Assembly: GCF_004342915.1 (NCBI RefSeq)
Contig: NZ_SLWL01000005.1
Coordinates: 124,001-188,000, forward strand
DNA length: 64,000 bases
Reading direction: 5' to 3'
Origin: Camelimonas lactis
GTDB taxonomy: Bacteria > Pseudomonadota > Alphaproteobacteria > Rhizobiales > Beijerinckiaceae
Part shown: piece after piece, positions 46,646-56,159 of the stretch
Layout of the letters: each line of letters begins with the position of its first letter
Numbering within the stretch: the stretch's first letter is position 1
Made by a program: the position numbers and the translations under genes
The notes under the pieces: model-generated
The model's input: the letters and a program-made list of their open reading frames with translations, nothing else
Database searches by the model: none
What the model was told of the DNA's origin: nothing

Positions 46646-49222
46646 TCAGTCGCCATCCTTCTTCGGCGTCGCCTTTGTTCCCCTGGAGCCGACACGGCCC
46701 CGCCGGCGCGGCGCGGCCGCCTTGCTGTCGCCGGCAGCCGCGCCGCTGACCCTGGCGGCGCGCGCGGCGCCGCGGCGCGGGGCTGGCGCCGAACCACCGT
46801 CATCACCGCCGCTATCCGGGGACGCGCCGTCGTCGCCAGGCTCGGTGGCGCTTGCGGCCGCCACCTCCTCCGCCACCGTTTCCGGCTGGACTTCCTGTTC
46901 GGGCTCCTTGCGCGGCTCCGGCTTGAGCGGCGGGTATTCGAAACCGAGAACGTCCGGTCCGCCGTCGTCCCCTGGCTTCACCACGACGCGCACCGCGCCG
47001 CCGTCCTTCAACCGGCCAAACAGCACCTCATCCGCCAGCGGCGTCTTGATGGCGGTCTGGATCAGGCGGCCCATCGGCCGCGCGCCCATGGCGTCGTCAT
47101 AGCCATGATCCACCAGCCAGGCCCGCGCGCCATCCGACAGCTCGATCGCCACCTTGCGGTCCGCAAGCTGGGCTTCCAGCTGCATGATGAACTTGTCGAC
47201 CACCTTCGACACAACCTCCTTCGGCAGATGACCAAACGAGATGATGGCGTCGAGACGGTTGCGAAATTCCGGCGTGAACAGCCGGTTGATGGCTTCCTGG
47301 TCGTCGCCCTCGCGCCGGGCGCGGGTGAACCCGAATGCGGCGCGGGCCATGTCGGCGGCGCCCGCATTGGTGGTCATGATGATGATGACGTTGCGGAAGT
47401 CGACCTGCTTGCCGTTGTGGTCGGTGAGTTTGCCGTGATCCATCACCTGCAACAGGATGTTGAACAGGTCCGGATGCGCCTTCTCGATCTCGTCGAGCAG
47501 CAGCACGCAATGGGGGTTCTGGTCGACGCCGTCGGTCAACAGGCCGCCCTGGTCAAACCCCACATAACCTGGCGGCGCGCCGATCAACCGGGACACCGTA
47601 TGCCGCTCCATGTACTCCGACATGTCGAAGCGGATCAGCTCCACCCCCAGCGACGCCGCCAGCTGGCGCGCCACCTCGGTCTTGCCGACGCCGGTGGGGC
47701 CCGCGAACAGATAGGAGCCAATGGGCTTTTCCGGGTCGCGCAGGCCGGCCCGCGCCAGCTTGATCGCTGACGACAGCGCCCTGATGGCGTCATCCTGACC
47801 ATAGACCACCCGCTCCAGGGTTTCCTGGAGATGGCGCAGCACCTCGGCCTCGTCGCGCGACACCGATTTGGGCGGAATCCGCGCCATGGTCGCGACCGTC
47901 GTTTCGATCTCGCGCACGCCGATCACCTTGCGGCGCTTGCTCTCGGGCAGCAGCATCTGCGCCGCGCCGGTTTCGTCGATGACGTCGATCGCCTTGTCCG
48001 GCAGCTTGCGGTCCTGAATGTAGCGGGCCGACAGCTCCACCGCCGCCTTCACCGCGTCATTGGTGTAACGGACATGATGAAACTCTTCAAAATACGGCCG
48101 TAACCCCTTGAGAATCTCAATTGAATCCGGAACGGTCGGCTCGGTGACGTCGATCTTCTGGAAGCGGCGCACCAGGGCCCGGTCCTTCTCGAAGTACTGA
48201 CGGTACTCCTTGTAGGTGGTCGAACCGATGCAGCGCAACGTGCCGGAGGCCAGCGCCGGCTTCAGCAGGTTGGAGGCGTCCATCGCCCCGCCGGAGGTAG
48301 CGCCCGCGCCGATCACCGTGTGAATTTCATCGATGAACATGATGGCGTTGGGGTGCGCCTCAATCTCCTTCATCACCTGCTTGAGACGCTCTTCGAAGTC
48401 ACCGCGATAGCGGGTGCCAGCCAGCAGCGCGCCCATGTCGAGCGAATAGACAGTGGCCTCGCGCAGCACCTCCGGCACATCGCCGGCGACGATCTTGCGC
48501 GCCAGGCCCTCGGCGATGGCGGTCTTGCCCACGCCGGGGTCGCCCACCAGCAACGGGTTGTTCTTCTGGCGGCGGCACAGCACCTGAATGGTGCGCTCCA
48601 CCTCGCGCGCCCGGCCGATCAGCGGATCGATGCGGCCCTCGCGCGCCTTCCTGTTCAGGTTGACGCAATAGGCGTCGAGGGCGTCGCCTTTTTTCTTCCG
48701 GGCGCTGTCGTCGTTGTCGGAGGACGCCGCGCGTGGCTCGCTGTCCTCCTCGCCGCGCGTGGGCCTGGCCTCGGACATGCCGGGTCGCTTGGCGATGCCG
48801 TGGCTGATGTAGTTCACCGCGTCATACCGCGTCATGTCCTGCTCCTGCAGGAAGTACGCGGCGTGACTTTCGCGTTCGGCGAAGATCGCCACCAGCACAT
48901 TGGCGCCGGTGACCTCCTCCCGCCCGGACGACTGGACATGGATGACAGCGCGCTGGATCACCCGCTGGAACCCGGCCGTCGGCTTGGAATCCTCGCTGCC
49001 ATCGGTGATGAGGTTGCTGAGCTCGGTGTCGACGTAATCGGACAGCGTCCGGCGCAGGACGTCCACATCGACCCCGCAGGCGCGCATGACCGCCGATGCG
49101 TCCTGATCATCGACCAGCGCGAGAAGCAGGTGCTCAAGCGTCGCATATTCGTGCCGGCGTTCATTCGCCAGGGCGAGCGCGCGATGCAGGGCTTGTTCGA
49201 GGCTCCGTGAGAATGTCGGCAA
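46646..49222 (-). CDS. clpA: ATP-dependent Clp protease ATP-binding subunit ClpA, with long C-terminal tail
   Basis: AAA+ unfoldase that feeds ClpP, 858 residues against about 760 in E. coli. The N-domain repeats ([20 protein letters not shown]) bind ClpS. AAA1 has Walker [16 protein letters not shown] and AAA2 has [15 protein letters not shown]. The ClpP loop reads [11 protein letters not shown], so FGF stands where E. coli has IGL. About 92 residues after GFEYPPL form a low-complexity acidic/Ala then Arg/Lys-rich tail. It is 21 bp behind clpS. Confidence 0.95.
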   Translation of the reverse strand: MPTFSRSLEQALHRALALANERRHEYATLEHLLLALVDDQDASAVMRACGVDVDVLRRTLSDYVDTELSNLITDGSEDSKPTAGFQRVIQRAVIHVQSSGREEVTGANVLVAIFAERESHAAYFLQEQDMTRYDAVNYISHGIAKRPGMSEARPTRGEEDSEPRAASSDNDDSARKKKGDALDAYCVNLNRKAREGRIDPLIGRAREVERTIQVLCRRQKNNPLLVGDPGVGKTAIAEGLARKIVAGDVPEVLREATVYSLDMGALLAGTRYRGDFEERLKQVMKEIEAHPNAIMFIDEIHTVIGAGATSGGAMDASNLLKPALASGTLRCIGSTTYKEYRQYFEKDRALVRRFQKIDVTEPTVPDSIEILKGLRPYFEEFHHVRYTNDAVKAAVELSARYIQDRKLPDKAIDVIDETGAAQMLLPESKRRKVIGVREIETTVATMARIPPKSVSRDEAEVLRHLQETLERVVYGQDDAIRALSSAIKLARAGLRDPEKPIGSYLFAGPTGVGKTEVARQLAASLGVELIRFDMSEYMERHTVSRLIGAPPGYVGFDQGGLLTDGVDQNPHCVLLLDEIEKAHPDLFNILLQVMDHGKLTDHNGKQVDFRNVIIIMTTNAGAADMARAAFGFTRARREGDDQEAINRLFTPEFRNRLDAIISFGHLPKEVVSKVVDKFIMQLEAQLADRKVAIELSDGARAWLVDHGYDDAMGARPMGRLIQTAIKTPLADEVLFGRLKDGGAVRVVVKPGDDGGPDVLGFEYPPLKPEPRKEPEQEVQPETVAEEVAAASATEPGDDGASPDSGGDDGGSAPAPRRGAARAARVSGAAAGDSKAAAPRRRGRVGSRGTKATPKKDGD

Positions 49223-49243
49223 CGGCTTCCCCTTATGCGCGGT

Positions 49244-49588
49244 TCAGTTTTTCTCCATCACGCACTGGAGCGGGTGCTGGTGGCGGCGCGAAAAATCCAT
49301 GACCTGGGCGACTTTCGTTTCGGCCACTTCAAAGGTGTAAACGCCGCAAACCCCAACTCCCGTCTGATGCACGTGATACATGATCCTGGTCGCGTCCTCG
49401 CGCGACTTGTTAAAGAACTGCTCCAGCACCTGAACGACAAACTCCATCGGCGTGTAGTCGTCGTTCAGAAGCAGAACCCGGTACATGTCCGGACGTTTCG
49501 GACGCGTACGGGTCAACAGGGCCGCCCCCGCTCCTTGCCGGTCGTCAGGCCCATCGCCGGATCCGCCGCCTCCGCGCCGGGTCCCCAT
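49244..49588 (-). CDS. clpS: ATP-dependent Clp protease adaptor ClpS
   Basis: N-degron adaptor that delivers substrates with Leu, Phe, Tyr or Trp at the N-terminus to ClpA. It is 114 residues from the ATG at 49588. The core is [24 protein letters not shown], with the substrate-binding DD and Met, then [23 protein letters not shown]. The end is [10 protein letters not shown]. The frame is open for 100 further codons upstream, but those are Arg-rich and unlike ClpS. GGGAA sits seven bases before the chosen ATG. It is followed by clpA on the same strand. Confidence 0.93.
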   Translation of the reverse strand: MGTRRGGGGSGDGPDDRQGAGAALLTRTRPKRPDMYRVLLLNDDYTPMEFVVQVLEQFFNKSREDATRIMYHVHQTGVGVCGVYTFEVAETKVAQVMDFSRRHQHPLQCVMEKN

Positions 49589-50197
49589 CGAACGTTCCCG
49601 GACAGCGCCGGCCTTCGCTTCCTCCAGCAGTCTTTTCCACATCGTTGCGCGTCGTCTCGCCTGATCTTTCCGTGCGCCGCGAACCGGACCGAAGCGCGCT
49701 GTCCATAATCTAGTCCTCCCGCGACCGCTTCGCCAGCCCACCCGCCCTGGCCTTTGCGACGAAAAGCACATCGCGCCCCCCGCCGCCCCGCCGCGTGGCC
49801 GGCAAACCTCACGCCGCGGCGCGCTCCCGGAGCGACGGACGAACGTTACCGGATGAACGCGCGCGGGAATTTTGTGGTTCTGGTTAACACCCACAGCCCG
49901 TCCCGCAGCGGGACGCGGATGACGCCGGAAGGAGCCAGCGCCCCCGCCCGGGAGCGCGCCGCCGCGCTGCCCTTGATCCTGAACGATATTTCCACAATCT
50001 CCGGGTCGCTCCAGCGCCCGCGGCGTCCTGCCGGGCGCCTGGCCCGCCCCGTCCCGCCCCGCCGGTCGCCGCGCCGGCGCGGCCGCCGTTTAACGCTCCG
50101 GTAACCGCGATCGTGGCAGGTTCATGTCGAACACAGCACCCCATGCAGATGCGGCGCCGGACCTGGCGACGAGCGGACGACAGCGGAACAGACGATC
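49589..50197. other. Divergent intergenic region clpS / D,D-carboxypeptidase
   Basis: 609 bp, the second longest gene-free stretch. Open frames here are Arg/Ala/Pro-rich shadows. Small GTCCCG-CGGGAC style hairpins occur without T-tracts. No small RNA or promoter can be supported. Confidence 0.4.
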
Positions 50198-51682
50198 ATG
50201 GTCTCTGGTCACAGCAAAACGCGACGGAATGTACGCTGGATCCTGACGGTGGCGCTTGGCGTCGCCGTCACCGCATCGGTCAGCGTCGCGCCCGCGGAAG
50301 CACGCAGGAAGCACCGCATCCGCCACCATGGCGGCGCCTCGCAGGTCTACGACCCGCCGTTCGCGGCGATCGTTGTCGACGCCAAGACCGGCAAGACCCT
50401 TTACGCCAAAAACCCCGACGCCCGCCGCCACCCCGCCTCCCTCACCAAGGTGATGACCCTGTACATGCTGTTCGAGCAGCTTGAGCAGGGCCGCATGCGC
50501 CTCGACACGCCGCTGCGGGTTTCGGCGCACGCCGCCTCGATGCCGCCGTCGAAGCTGGGCGTCCGTCCCGGCGGTTCGATCAGCGTCGAGAACGCCATCA
50601 AGGCGCTGGTCACCCGTTCGGCCAACGACATTGCCTCGGCCATCGGCGAGAACATCGCCGGCTCCGAGACGCGCTTCGCCCAGATGATGACGCGCAAGGC
50701 CCGGGCGCTCGGCATGACCGGCACGGTTTATGTCAACGCCTCCGGCCTGCCGGACGCGCGGCAGATCACCACCGCCCGTGATCTCGGCGTTCTGGCCCGC
50801 GCCGTGCAAGACCGATTCCCGCAGTATTACGGCTATTTCTCCACGCGCAGTTTCCAGTTCGGCAACCAGGTTATCGGCAATCACAACCGGCTGCTTGGCG
50901 CCGTGGAGGGCGTTGACGGCATCAAGACCGGTTACACGCGGATGTCCGGCTTCAACCTCATGACCTCGGCGCGCGCCCACAACCGCCACATCGTGGCGGT
51001 GGTGCTCGGCGGCCGGTCTGGCGCCATTCGCGATCGCATCATGGCCTCGCTGGTGGCCGAGCATATGCCGACGGCTTACGCCGGCGCCCGCATTGCCCCG
51101 GCGGTTGGCGAATCCGGGGCCGCCGTGCGGGTGGCCGCCGCCACCGCGCCGCGTCCCGAACCGCGCCCCGCCGACCTTCCGGCGCGCGGCGTCCGGCCGG
51201 TGGTCGCCTCGGCGTCCGCCTCGGACACCGCGACGCCCTCCACCTTCCGCTGGGTGGCGCCGCGCAGCGAACAGGATTCAGCGGCGGTCACCCGCCTCGC
51301 CTACGCGCCGGAATCCGAGCCGGCCGCGCCGCGCGAGCTTGATTCCCGTGGTCTGGCCCGTCTGATCAGGACCAAAGCGAACAAGCCGGCTCCTCAGGCG
51401 GCTGCCGCGCCAGAGCCGGAAGCGGCGCCTGTCGCCCGGGGTGGTTCATGGGTCATCCAGCTGGGCGCGACGGAAGACGAAGCCTCCGCCAGGCAGCTTC
51501 TGGCCGAGGCGCGCGGCTCCAGCGAATTCCTCAAATCCGCGTCGCCGTTCACGGAAAAGGTGGTGCGCGGCAAGGCCACCCTGTGGCGGGCCCGCTTCTC
51601 GGGCTTCGGCCCCAAGAGCGCGCAGGACGCCTGCCGTTCCCTCAAGGACAACGGCTACGAGTGCTTCGCCACACGCGGCTGA
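50198..51682 (+). CDS. D-alanyl-D-alanine carboxypeptidase (DacA/DacF family) with C-terminal SPOR domain
   Basis: Peptidoglycan D,D-carboxypeptidase that removes the last D-Ala of stem peptides. The protein is 494 residues. An N-terminal signal/anchor spans about 10-36. The serine-peptidase S11 motifs are complete: SLTK at Ser81-Lys84, SAN at 141-143 and KTG at 243-245. A Pro/Ala-rich linker is followed by a SPOR-like domain at about 412-494 (GGSWVIQLGATEDEASARQL, ending in SLKDNGYECF). SPOR binds denuded glycan at division sites, so the enzyme is probably septal. Confidence 0.92.
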   Translation: MVSGHSKTRRNVRWILTVALGVAVTASVSVAPAEARRKHRIRHHGGASQVYDPPFAAIVVDAKTGKTLYAKNPDARRHPASLTKVMTLYMLFEQLEQGRMRLDTPLRVSAHAASMPPSKLGVRPGGSISVENAIKALVTRSANDIASAIGENIAGSETRFAQMMTRKARALGMTGTVYVNASGLPDARQITTARDLGVLARAVQDRFPQYYGYFSTRSFQFGNQVIGNHNRLLGAVEGVDGIKTGYTRMSGFNLMTSARAHNRHIVAVVLGGRSGAIRDRIMASLVAEHMPTAYAGARIAPAVGESGAAVRVAAATAPRPEPRPADLPARGVRPVVASASASDTATPSTFRWVAPRSEQDSAAVTRLAYAPESEPAAPRELDSRGLARLIRTKANKPAPQAAAAPEPEAAPVARGGSWVIQLGATEDEASARQLLAEARGSSEFLKSASPFTEKVVRGKATLWRARFSGFGPKSAQDACRSLKDNGYECFATRG

Positions 51683-52043
51683 TCCACGGGGCGATCTCCA
51701 GACGCAACGGCGCCCAACGCGGCGCCCCCTGGTCCGCGAGCCATCGACAGGTTGGCGGGGCGACAGGCGACCTGCGCCCTGAATTCCCCGGCGCTCCGCC
51801 GGAACATCGTGAAGCGAAACAGCGCCAGCGATGCACGAACGATACGGGACGCTTCCGCCGCGCCGGCCAACGCGCCCCGATCAATGCCTTTGGGCAATCC
51901 CGCGTACGAAGCATGGCCTGGAAAGGCGCGCTTCATTGGGACATGCCCGGATCGCCCGCCTGGCGCACCGCGCCAGGTTTCTGGTTGAAACAATTTTCTG
52001 ATGCGAGGCCCGTTTCGCTTCGCCGGAAAACACCGTGGTGGAG
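51683..52043. other. Convergent intergenic region carboxypeptidase / DnaJ-like gene
   Basis: 361 bp between convergent stops. I see no ORF with support, no repeat and no hairpin with a T-tract. Confidence 0.4.
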
Positions 52044-52760
52044 TTAGCGATGCCGGGCCAGCAGAATATCCTTGGCTTGATTGACCCGCGCCGCCAGCCA
52101 CGTCGTGCCCCCCTGGTCGGGGTGCAGACGTTTCATCAGCGTGCGGTGGGCGCGCCGGATGTCTTCGGCGCTGGCCCCCGGAGCAAGGCCCAGGACCTCA
52201 TAGGCCTCCTTTTCCGTCATCGCTCCCGCGCCCGCACGCCCGTTACCGCTCCGCGCGTCAGCATCGCCATCAGCGTTTTCACGCCATGCGGGAAACCGGC
52301 TGTCGAGATAAGCCTCTAACAGCCGCGCCCCATCCGGGTCACGCGCCAGGCAATCGCGGCGCAACGCAATCAGCTCCCCCAGTTCCAGCGCGCCAAGCCG
52401 GGCGCCCGCTCGCGGCCCGGCGATCACCCGTCCATCGAAAGCGCCGCTGTCATGGTCGACGGTCATCTCGATGAACGCGGAGCGGGCCCGCGACACCCGC
52501 CCGCTTGCCGCGCCTTTCTGGAATGGCAGATTGAACGGCAGCCGGAACGGCAATTCGCCGTAGGCCCAGGCCCCGGCGCCCGCCGCCAGCAGCGCCATGT
52601 CGATCCGGCCCCGCAACAACAGCACGCCGGCGACAATGAACGCCGCGATTCCGCCCGCCTTGCGCAGCAGGGGGGCCAGCTTCGCCATATCGGCGTTGCG
52701 ATAGTTCGTGAGCAGCCACCACAGCGCCGCGACGGCAACCAGACCAGCGATCAGCGCCAT
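52044..52760 (-). CDS. Membrane-anchored DnaJ-domain protein (TIM14-like)
   Basis: 238-residue protein with a hydrophobic N-terminus (two helices, 1-19 and about 36-66), a middle region (FIEMTVDHDSGAFDGRVIAG), and a short C-terminal J-domain. The J-domain shows AYEVLGLAPGASAEDIRRAHR then LMKRLHPDQGGT with the HPD motif. The layout, membrane helix then terminal J-domain, is that of the alphaproteobacterial relatives of mitochondrial TIM14/Pam18. It presumably stimulates DnaK at the membrane. Upstream lies a 15-bp tandem duplication that repeats a possible ribosome site. Confidence 0.86.
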   Translation of the reverse strand: MALIAGLVAVAALWWLLTNYRNADMAKLAPLLRKAGGIAAFIVAGVLLLRGRIDMALLAAGAGAWAYGELPFRLPFNLPFQKGAASGRVSRARSAFIEMTVDHDSGAFDGRVIAGPRAGARLGALELGELIALRRDCLARDPDGARLLEAYLDSRFPAWRENADGDADARSGNGRAGAGAMTEKEAYEVLGLAPGASAEDIRRAHRTLMKRLHPDQGGTTWLAARVNQAKDILLARHR

Positions 52761-53009
52761 GCGCTCAAGTTCCCCACCGTTCCGTTCCCCACCGTTCCGC
52801 GGCGCGCGGATCTCACGCCCCGCAACTTCACCCGAAATCCTCTACCGCAATCACGCCTGATGCGCATCCGGGCCGGCGTTGCGGCTGGCGGCGCGTCATG
52901 TCCTGCCATCGCCATACATTCCCGCATATCATTGCGTCCGAACATTGCCAGCGGCGCGCATGCGCGATAGGTCCGCCATCGGCCACGACGCAGAACACGG
53001 AGCCAGCAC

Positions 53010-53858
53010 ATGAGCAGCGTTGAAACGGCGACCACGGTGGGGCAACTGCGGGAGAAGGTCGCGCAGTGGCGCCGTGACGGCGCCCGCATCGCCCTGACCC
53101 CGACGATGGGCGCCCTGCACGATGGCCACCTGTCGCTGGTGCGGCTTGCGCAACAGCATGCGGACAAGGTGATCGTCTCGATTTTCGTCAATCCGAAACA
53201 GTTCGGCCCCAACGAAGATTTCTCCCGTTACCCCCGCACCCTGCCCGAGGACCTGGCCCTGCTGGAAACCGTGGGCGCGGACCTGGCGTGGACCCCTGAC
53301 GTGGCCGCCATGTATCCGGATGGCTTCGCCACGAGCATCAGCATCGGCGGCCCGGCCCAGGCCGGGCTGGACGACGCCCACCGCCCCGGCCATTTCGACG
53401 GCGTGGCCACGGTCGTCGCCAAGCTGCTGCTGCAAATCGGCGCGGACGTCGCCGTGTTCGGCGAGAAGGACTACCAGCAGCTCCAGGTCATCAACCAGCT
53501 GGCGCGCGACCTGAACATTCCGGTTGAGATCATCGGCGCGCCCACCCGGCGCGAGGCGGACGGCCTCGCCCTCTCCTCGCGCAACCGTTACCTGTCGCCG
53601 GAAGACCGCGCCGTGGCGCCCGCCATCGCCCGCGTGCTCAGTGTCTGCGCCGAACGGCTGCGCACCGGCGCGGCCACGGCCCCGGTGATGGCGGACGGCG
53701 TGAAGACGCTGGAGTCGGAAGGCTTCAAGGTCGATTATCTGGTGGCCCGCCACGCGGTGACGCTGGCGGAGGTCAACAGCATCGCCGACGGTCCCCTGCG
53801 CCTGCTGGTGGCGGCGCGGCTCGGGACGACCCGTCTGATCGACAATATCGGCGTATGA
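53010..53858 (+). CDS. panC: Pantothenate synthetase
   Basis: Joins pantoate and beta-alanine with ATP to make pantothenate in coenzyme A synthesis. The protein is 282 residues, full length. It has the nucleotidyl-transferase motif TPTMGALHDGHLSLVR near 30, SIFVNPKQFGPNEDF, RPGHFDGVATVV, and FGEKDYQQLQVI. SSRNRYLSPEDRA carries the KMSKS-like function. panB is not adjacent. A small secreted protein gene starts within its stop codon region (four-base overlap). Confidence 0.96.
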   Translation: MSSVETATTVGQLREKVAQWRRDGARIALTPTMGALHDGHLSLVRLAQQHADKVIVSIFVNPKQFGPNEDFSRYPRTLPEDLALLETVGADLAWTPDVAAMYPDGFATSISIGGPAQAGLDDAHRPGHFDGVATVVAKLLLQIGADVAVFGEKDYQQLQVINQLARDLNIPVEIIGAPTRREADGLALSSRNRYLSPEDRAVAPAIARVLSVCAERLRTGAATAPVMADGVKTLESEGFKVDYLVARHAVTLAEVNSIADGPLRLLVAARLGTTRLIDNIGV

Positions 53859-54139
53859 GCGCGACGACCAGGCCCCGGCCCCGGCCCCGCTTCAACGGCG
53901 CCATCGCCGCGCTGGCGCTGGCGATGCTCGGCGGTTTCGCGTTTCCGGCTGCCGCCGAAGTGCGGTTTGGCAATAACGTCCGCATCGGCGGCCATGATTT
54001 TTCCCACCAGACCTTCGACGCCAAACGGCGCGGGCGCATCTATCTGTATGATCGCAAGCCGCGCCGCGAAGGCTGCGTCTGGAAGGCTGATGGACGCGGC
54101 GGCCAGGTCAGGGTCTGTCATCTCCAGCGCGTTCGCTAG
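53855..54139 (+). CDS. Small secreted hypothetical protein (94 aa)
   Basis: Predicted exported protein of 94 residues. It has an Arg/Pro-rich leader, a hydrophobic signal (AALALAMLGGFAFPAAA) with likely cleavage at about 34, and then a basic mature part of 60 residues that starts VRFGNNVRIGG. Two cysteines near the end (GCVWKA, VCHLQ) could form a disulphide. It overlaps panC by four bases. I do not recognise the family. The RFG...RIGG opening resembles the end of the converging gene at 54292. Confidence 0.65.
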   Translation: MSATTRPRPRPRFNGAIAALALAMLGGFAFPAAAEVRFGNNVRIGGHDFSHQTFDAKRRGRIYLYDRKPRREGCVWKADGRGGQVRVCHLQRVR

Positions 54140-54291
54140 CCTGTTCCGGATGCAAGCCGCGCTCGCCTCTCGCCAGGCCAGCGGGCCCGCCCAGCAAGGC
54201 GAAACGCCGCCTGCGCGGCGTAATTCACCGGCGTCGCCCGGGAAGCGGCGCCCGCGCTCCAGTCCCGCTGGCGTCGCGATGCCGGAGCCCG

Positions 54292-54678
54292 TCAGCGCCC
54301 CGAATAGCCGTAACCAACACTGGCGCGGCCGCCGACGCGGATTTCGGTGTCGCCAAAACGCATGACGCCCTTGCCGCTCCGGGCGGGCTCACGCCGGTCA
54401 ATCCGGTCGGCAAGGGCTTTGGCGTCCAGTCGCGGTTCGCGCAATTCCTGCCGTACCTGAGCCGGATTGCGCTTCTTCACCGGCGGCCGCTCACCGGCGG
54501 CCAGCGGCCCCGCCAGCCCGACGCAAAAGACCGCCCCCAGCGCCAGCGCCGCCACGCCCGCCCATACCCTGGCGCGCGGCGCCGCGTCCGGCCGGCCGGT
54601 TTTCTGGCGGACAGCCGGGTCCTGCATGGCTTCGGCCGCGACCGCCCCTGAAAACAACGCCGCCTCCTGCTTCCCCAT
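54292..54678 (-). CDS. Hypothetical exported or membrane protein (128 aa)
   Basis: Predicted 128-residue protein. A 38-residue leader is followed by one hydrophobic helix (VAALALGAVFCVGLAGPLAAG, about 41-61), and a basic mature part contains two RE-P/RLD segments. It ends MRFGDTEIRVGG then RASVGYGYSGR. A very good GAGGGAGAGAGG ribosome site precedes the ATG. I do not recognise it. It faces the previous small gene tail to tail. Confidence 0.6.
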   Translation of the reverse strand: MGKQEAALFSGAVAAEAMQDPAVRQKTGRPDAAPRARVWAGVAALALGAVFCVGLAGPLAAGERPPVKKRNPAQVRQELREPRLDAKALADRIDRREPARSGKGVMRFGDTEIRVGGRASVGYGYSGR

Positions 54679-54890
54679 GCCTCTCTCCCTCGCCAGCCGG
54701 CTTCAGCCAGAACCGCCGCCCGGAACGTTTTTTCCAGCCAGACCGTTTTCCAGTCATGCGCTGGGCGCGTCAATCCGGGAGCCAGGCCTGATTTCAGAAT
54801 AATGGATGTCACCCGGCGCCAGACATCGGGCCCTCCCGAACTGGCGCCGGCAAGACATGTGTGATTTTTGATATCATTCCAAGGTAGCGG

Positions 54891-54918
54891 TTGACCGGTC
54901 GGAAAGTTTCGCCATTCT
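54891..54918 (+). promoter_or_regulatory. Promoter of the TetR-ferredoxin-P450 module
   Basis: TTGACC at 54891-54896, 16 bases, then CATTCT at 54913-54918. The palindrome at 54921-54939 follows at once, covering the expected start of transcription. Confidence 0.55.
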
Positions 54919-54920
54919 CA

Positions 54921-54939
54921 ATGTAGTCATTGACTACAT
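54921..54939. promoter_or_regulatory. Perfect palindromic operator upstream of the WHG-type TetR gene
   Basis: ATGTAGTCA and TGACTACAT are exact inverted repeats around one T (19 bp), eleven bases before the regulator's ATG. Symmetry, size and position at the promoter fit autorepression by the TetR protein. Confidence 0.8.
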
Positions 54940-54950
54940 CGGGCGCGACC

Positions 54951-55613
54951 ATGACCTATCATCATGGCAACCTTCGCAAGGCGCTGCTTGAGCGCGCCGC
55001 CGCCGTCATCGCGGAGCAGGGCGTCGAGGGCCTCAGCCTGCGTGGCCTGGCCCAGGACCTGGGCGTATCGCACGCCGCGCCGTCCCGCCACTTCCGCGAC
55101 AAGGTTGATCTGCTGCGCACCCTCGCGACGGAAGGCCACGAGGCGCTCGGGCGCTATACCTTCGCCGCCGGCAACCAGCCGGACGCCGATCCGCTGGAGC
55201 ATCTCGCCGCGCTCGGCCGTGCTTATGTGCGCTTCAGCCTTGAACACCCCGCCTATTACCGCAGCGGACGCCACCCGGAGGTCGCGGCGCAAGCCGATGA
55301 CGCCCTGAAGGAAGCCTACGGCAAGCGCATGGAGGCGCTGCTGCGGGCCACCCACGCCGCCCAGGCGGCCGGATGGCGCCAGGACGCCCCCGCCCTGCAC
55401 GCCATGATTTTCGGCCTGGCGGCCGTGCGCGGCCTCGCCGCCCTGCTCCACGACCCGATATTCCGCGGCCACGTCGGTGATGCGGATCCCGGCGCGCTTA
55501 TCGATGGCGTCATGCGCCTGGTCATCGACCCGGCCGCCGTGCGCGCGTCCGCGCCGGCAGAGATGGTGGAGCCCGGAGAAATCACCGCCGGCGCGCCAGA
55601 CGCCGCATCATGA
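54951..55613 (+). CDS. TetR/AcrR-family regulator with WHG domain
   Basis: 220-residue repressor. The DNA-binding domain is at 1-60: YHHGNLRKALLERAAAVIAE, then the HTH LSLRGLAQDLGVSHAAPSRHF. The C-terminal WHG-type ligand domain has AYVRFSLEHPAYYRSG near 90 and FGLAAVRGLAALL. An earlier TTG (54930) lies inside the operator and is rejected for the ATG at 54951. The ferredoxin gene follows 75 bp downstream, then the P450. The regulator therefore probably controls the oxygenase module, sensing its substrate or a related hydrophobic molecule. Confidence 0.9.
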   Translation: MTYHHGNLRKALLERAAAVIAEQGVEGLSLRGLAQDLGVSHAAPSRHFRDKVDLLRTLATEGHEALGRYTFAAGNQPDADPLEHLAALGRAYVRFSLEHPAYYRSGRHPEVAAQADDALKEAYGKRMEALLRATHAAQAAGWRQDAPALHAMIFGLAAVRGLAALLHDPIFRGHVGDADPGALIDGVMRLVIDPAAVRASAPAEMVEPGEITAGAPDAAS

Positions 55614-55688
55614 ACACGGGGGCGAAACGCCAGCCGGCCCGGCTGGCTCCGCCCCGTCAACGGAGGAAAACAATGCCAGGAGAAAGCA

Positions 55689-56009
55689 ATGCCGCGCGCC
55701 ACTTTTATTGACCACGCCGGCGAGAGCCGCACCGTTGAAGGCGCCGAGGGCGAAAACCTGATGCGGGTGGCCGTTCTCAATGACGTGCCTGGCATCGACG
55801 CCGATTGTGGCGGCGAGTGCGCCTGCGCCACCTGCCATGTTTTCGTGGATGACGCCTGGCTCGACAAATGCGGCGAACCCACCGAGCTGGAAACCAGCAT
55901 GCTGTCGTTCGCCGCCACGGCGCAGCCCAACTCGCGCCTCGCCTGCCAGATCATCCTGACCAGCGCGCTTGACGGCATCGTCGTGGAAACGCCCGTCGCC
56001 CAGCACTGA
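55689..56009 (+). CDS. Adrenodoxin-type [2Fe-2S] ferredoxin
   Basis: 106-residue electron carrier for the P450 that follows. The cluster ligands are Cys40, Cys46, Cys49 and Cys86 (CX5CX2CX36C) in DADCGGECACATC and RLACQII. The N-terminal beta-grasp fold (ATFIDHAGESRTVEG) is typical. AGGAGAAAG precedes the ATG. An upstream 12-codon frame (55673-55711) with its own GGAGG-like site overlaps this start out of frame. The P450 gene begins 150 bp downstream. Confidence 0.93.
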   Translation: MPRATFIDHAGESRTVEGAEGENLMRVAVLNDVPGIDADCGGECACATCHVFVDDAWLDKCGEPTELETSMLSFAATAQPNSRLACQIILTSALDGIVVETPVAQH

Positions 56010-56159
56010 CCCCGGCGGGCGCCGCGACCAGGCTGGCGGCAAGCAGCGGACAAGCCGGCGCGCCAGACAGAAGAGACCCGGAAACAGCATGTAGCGACAG
56101 ACAACGCCGGGCGCTGGTCCGGCTACCGGAGCGGAAAAGCTCAAGGCTGGAGGAACACC

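Noticed and set aside
49589-49894. N-terminal extension of ClpS by about 100 residues
   Set aside because: The extension is Arg/Gly-rich, has no conserved pattern and lacks a good start site; the internal ATG at 49588 has a well-spaced GGGAA.
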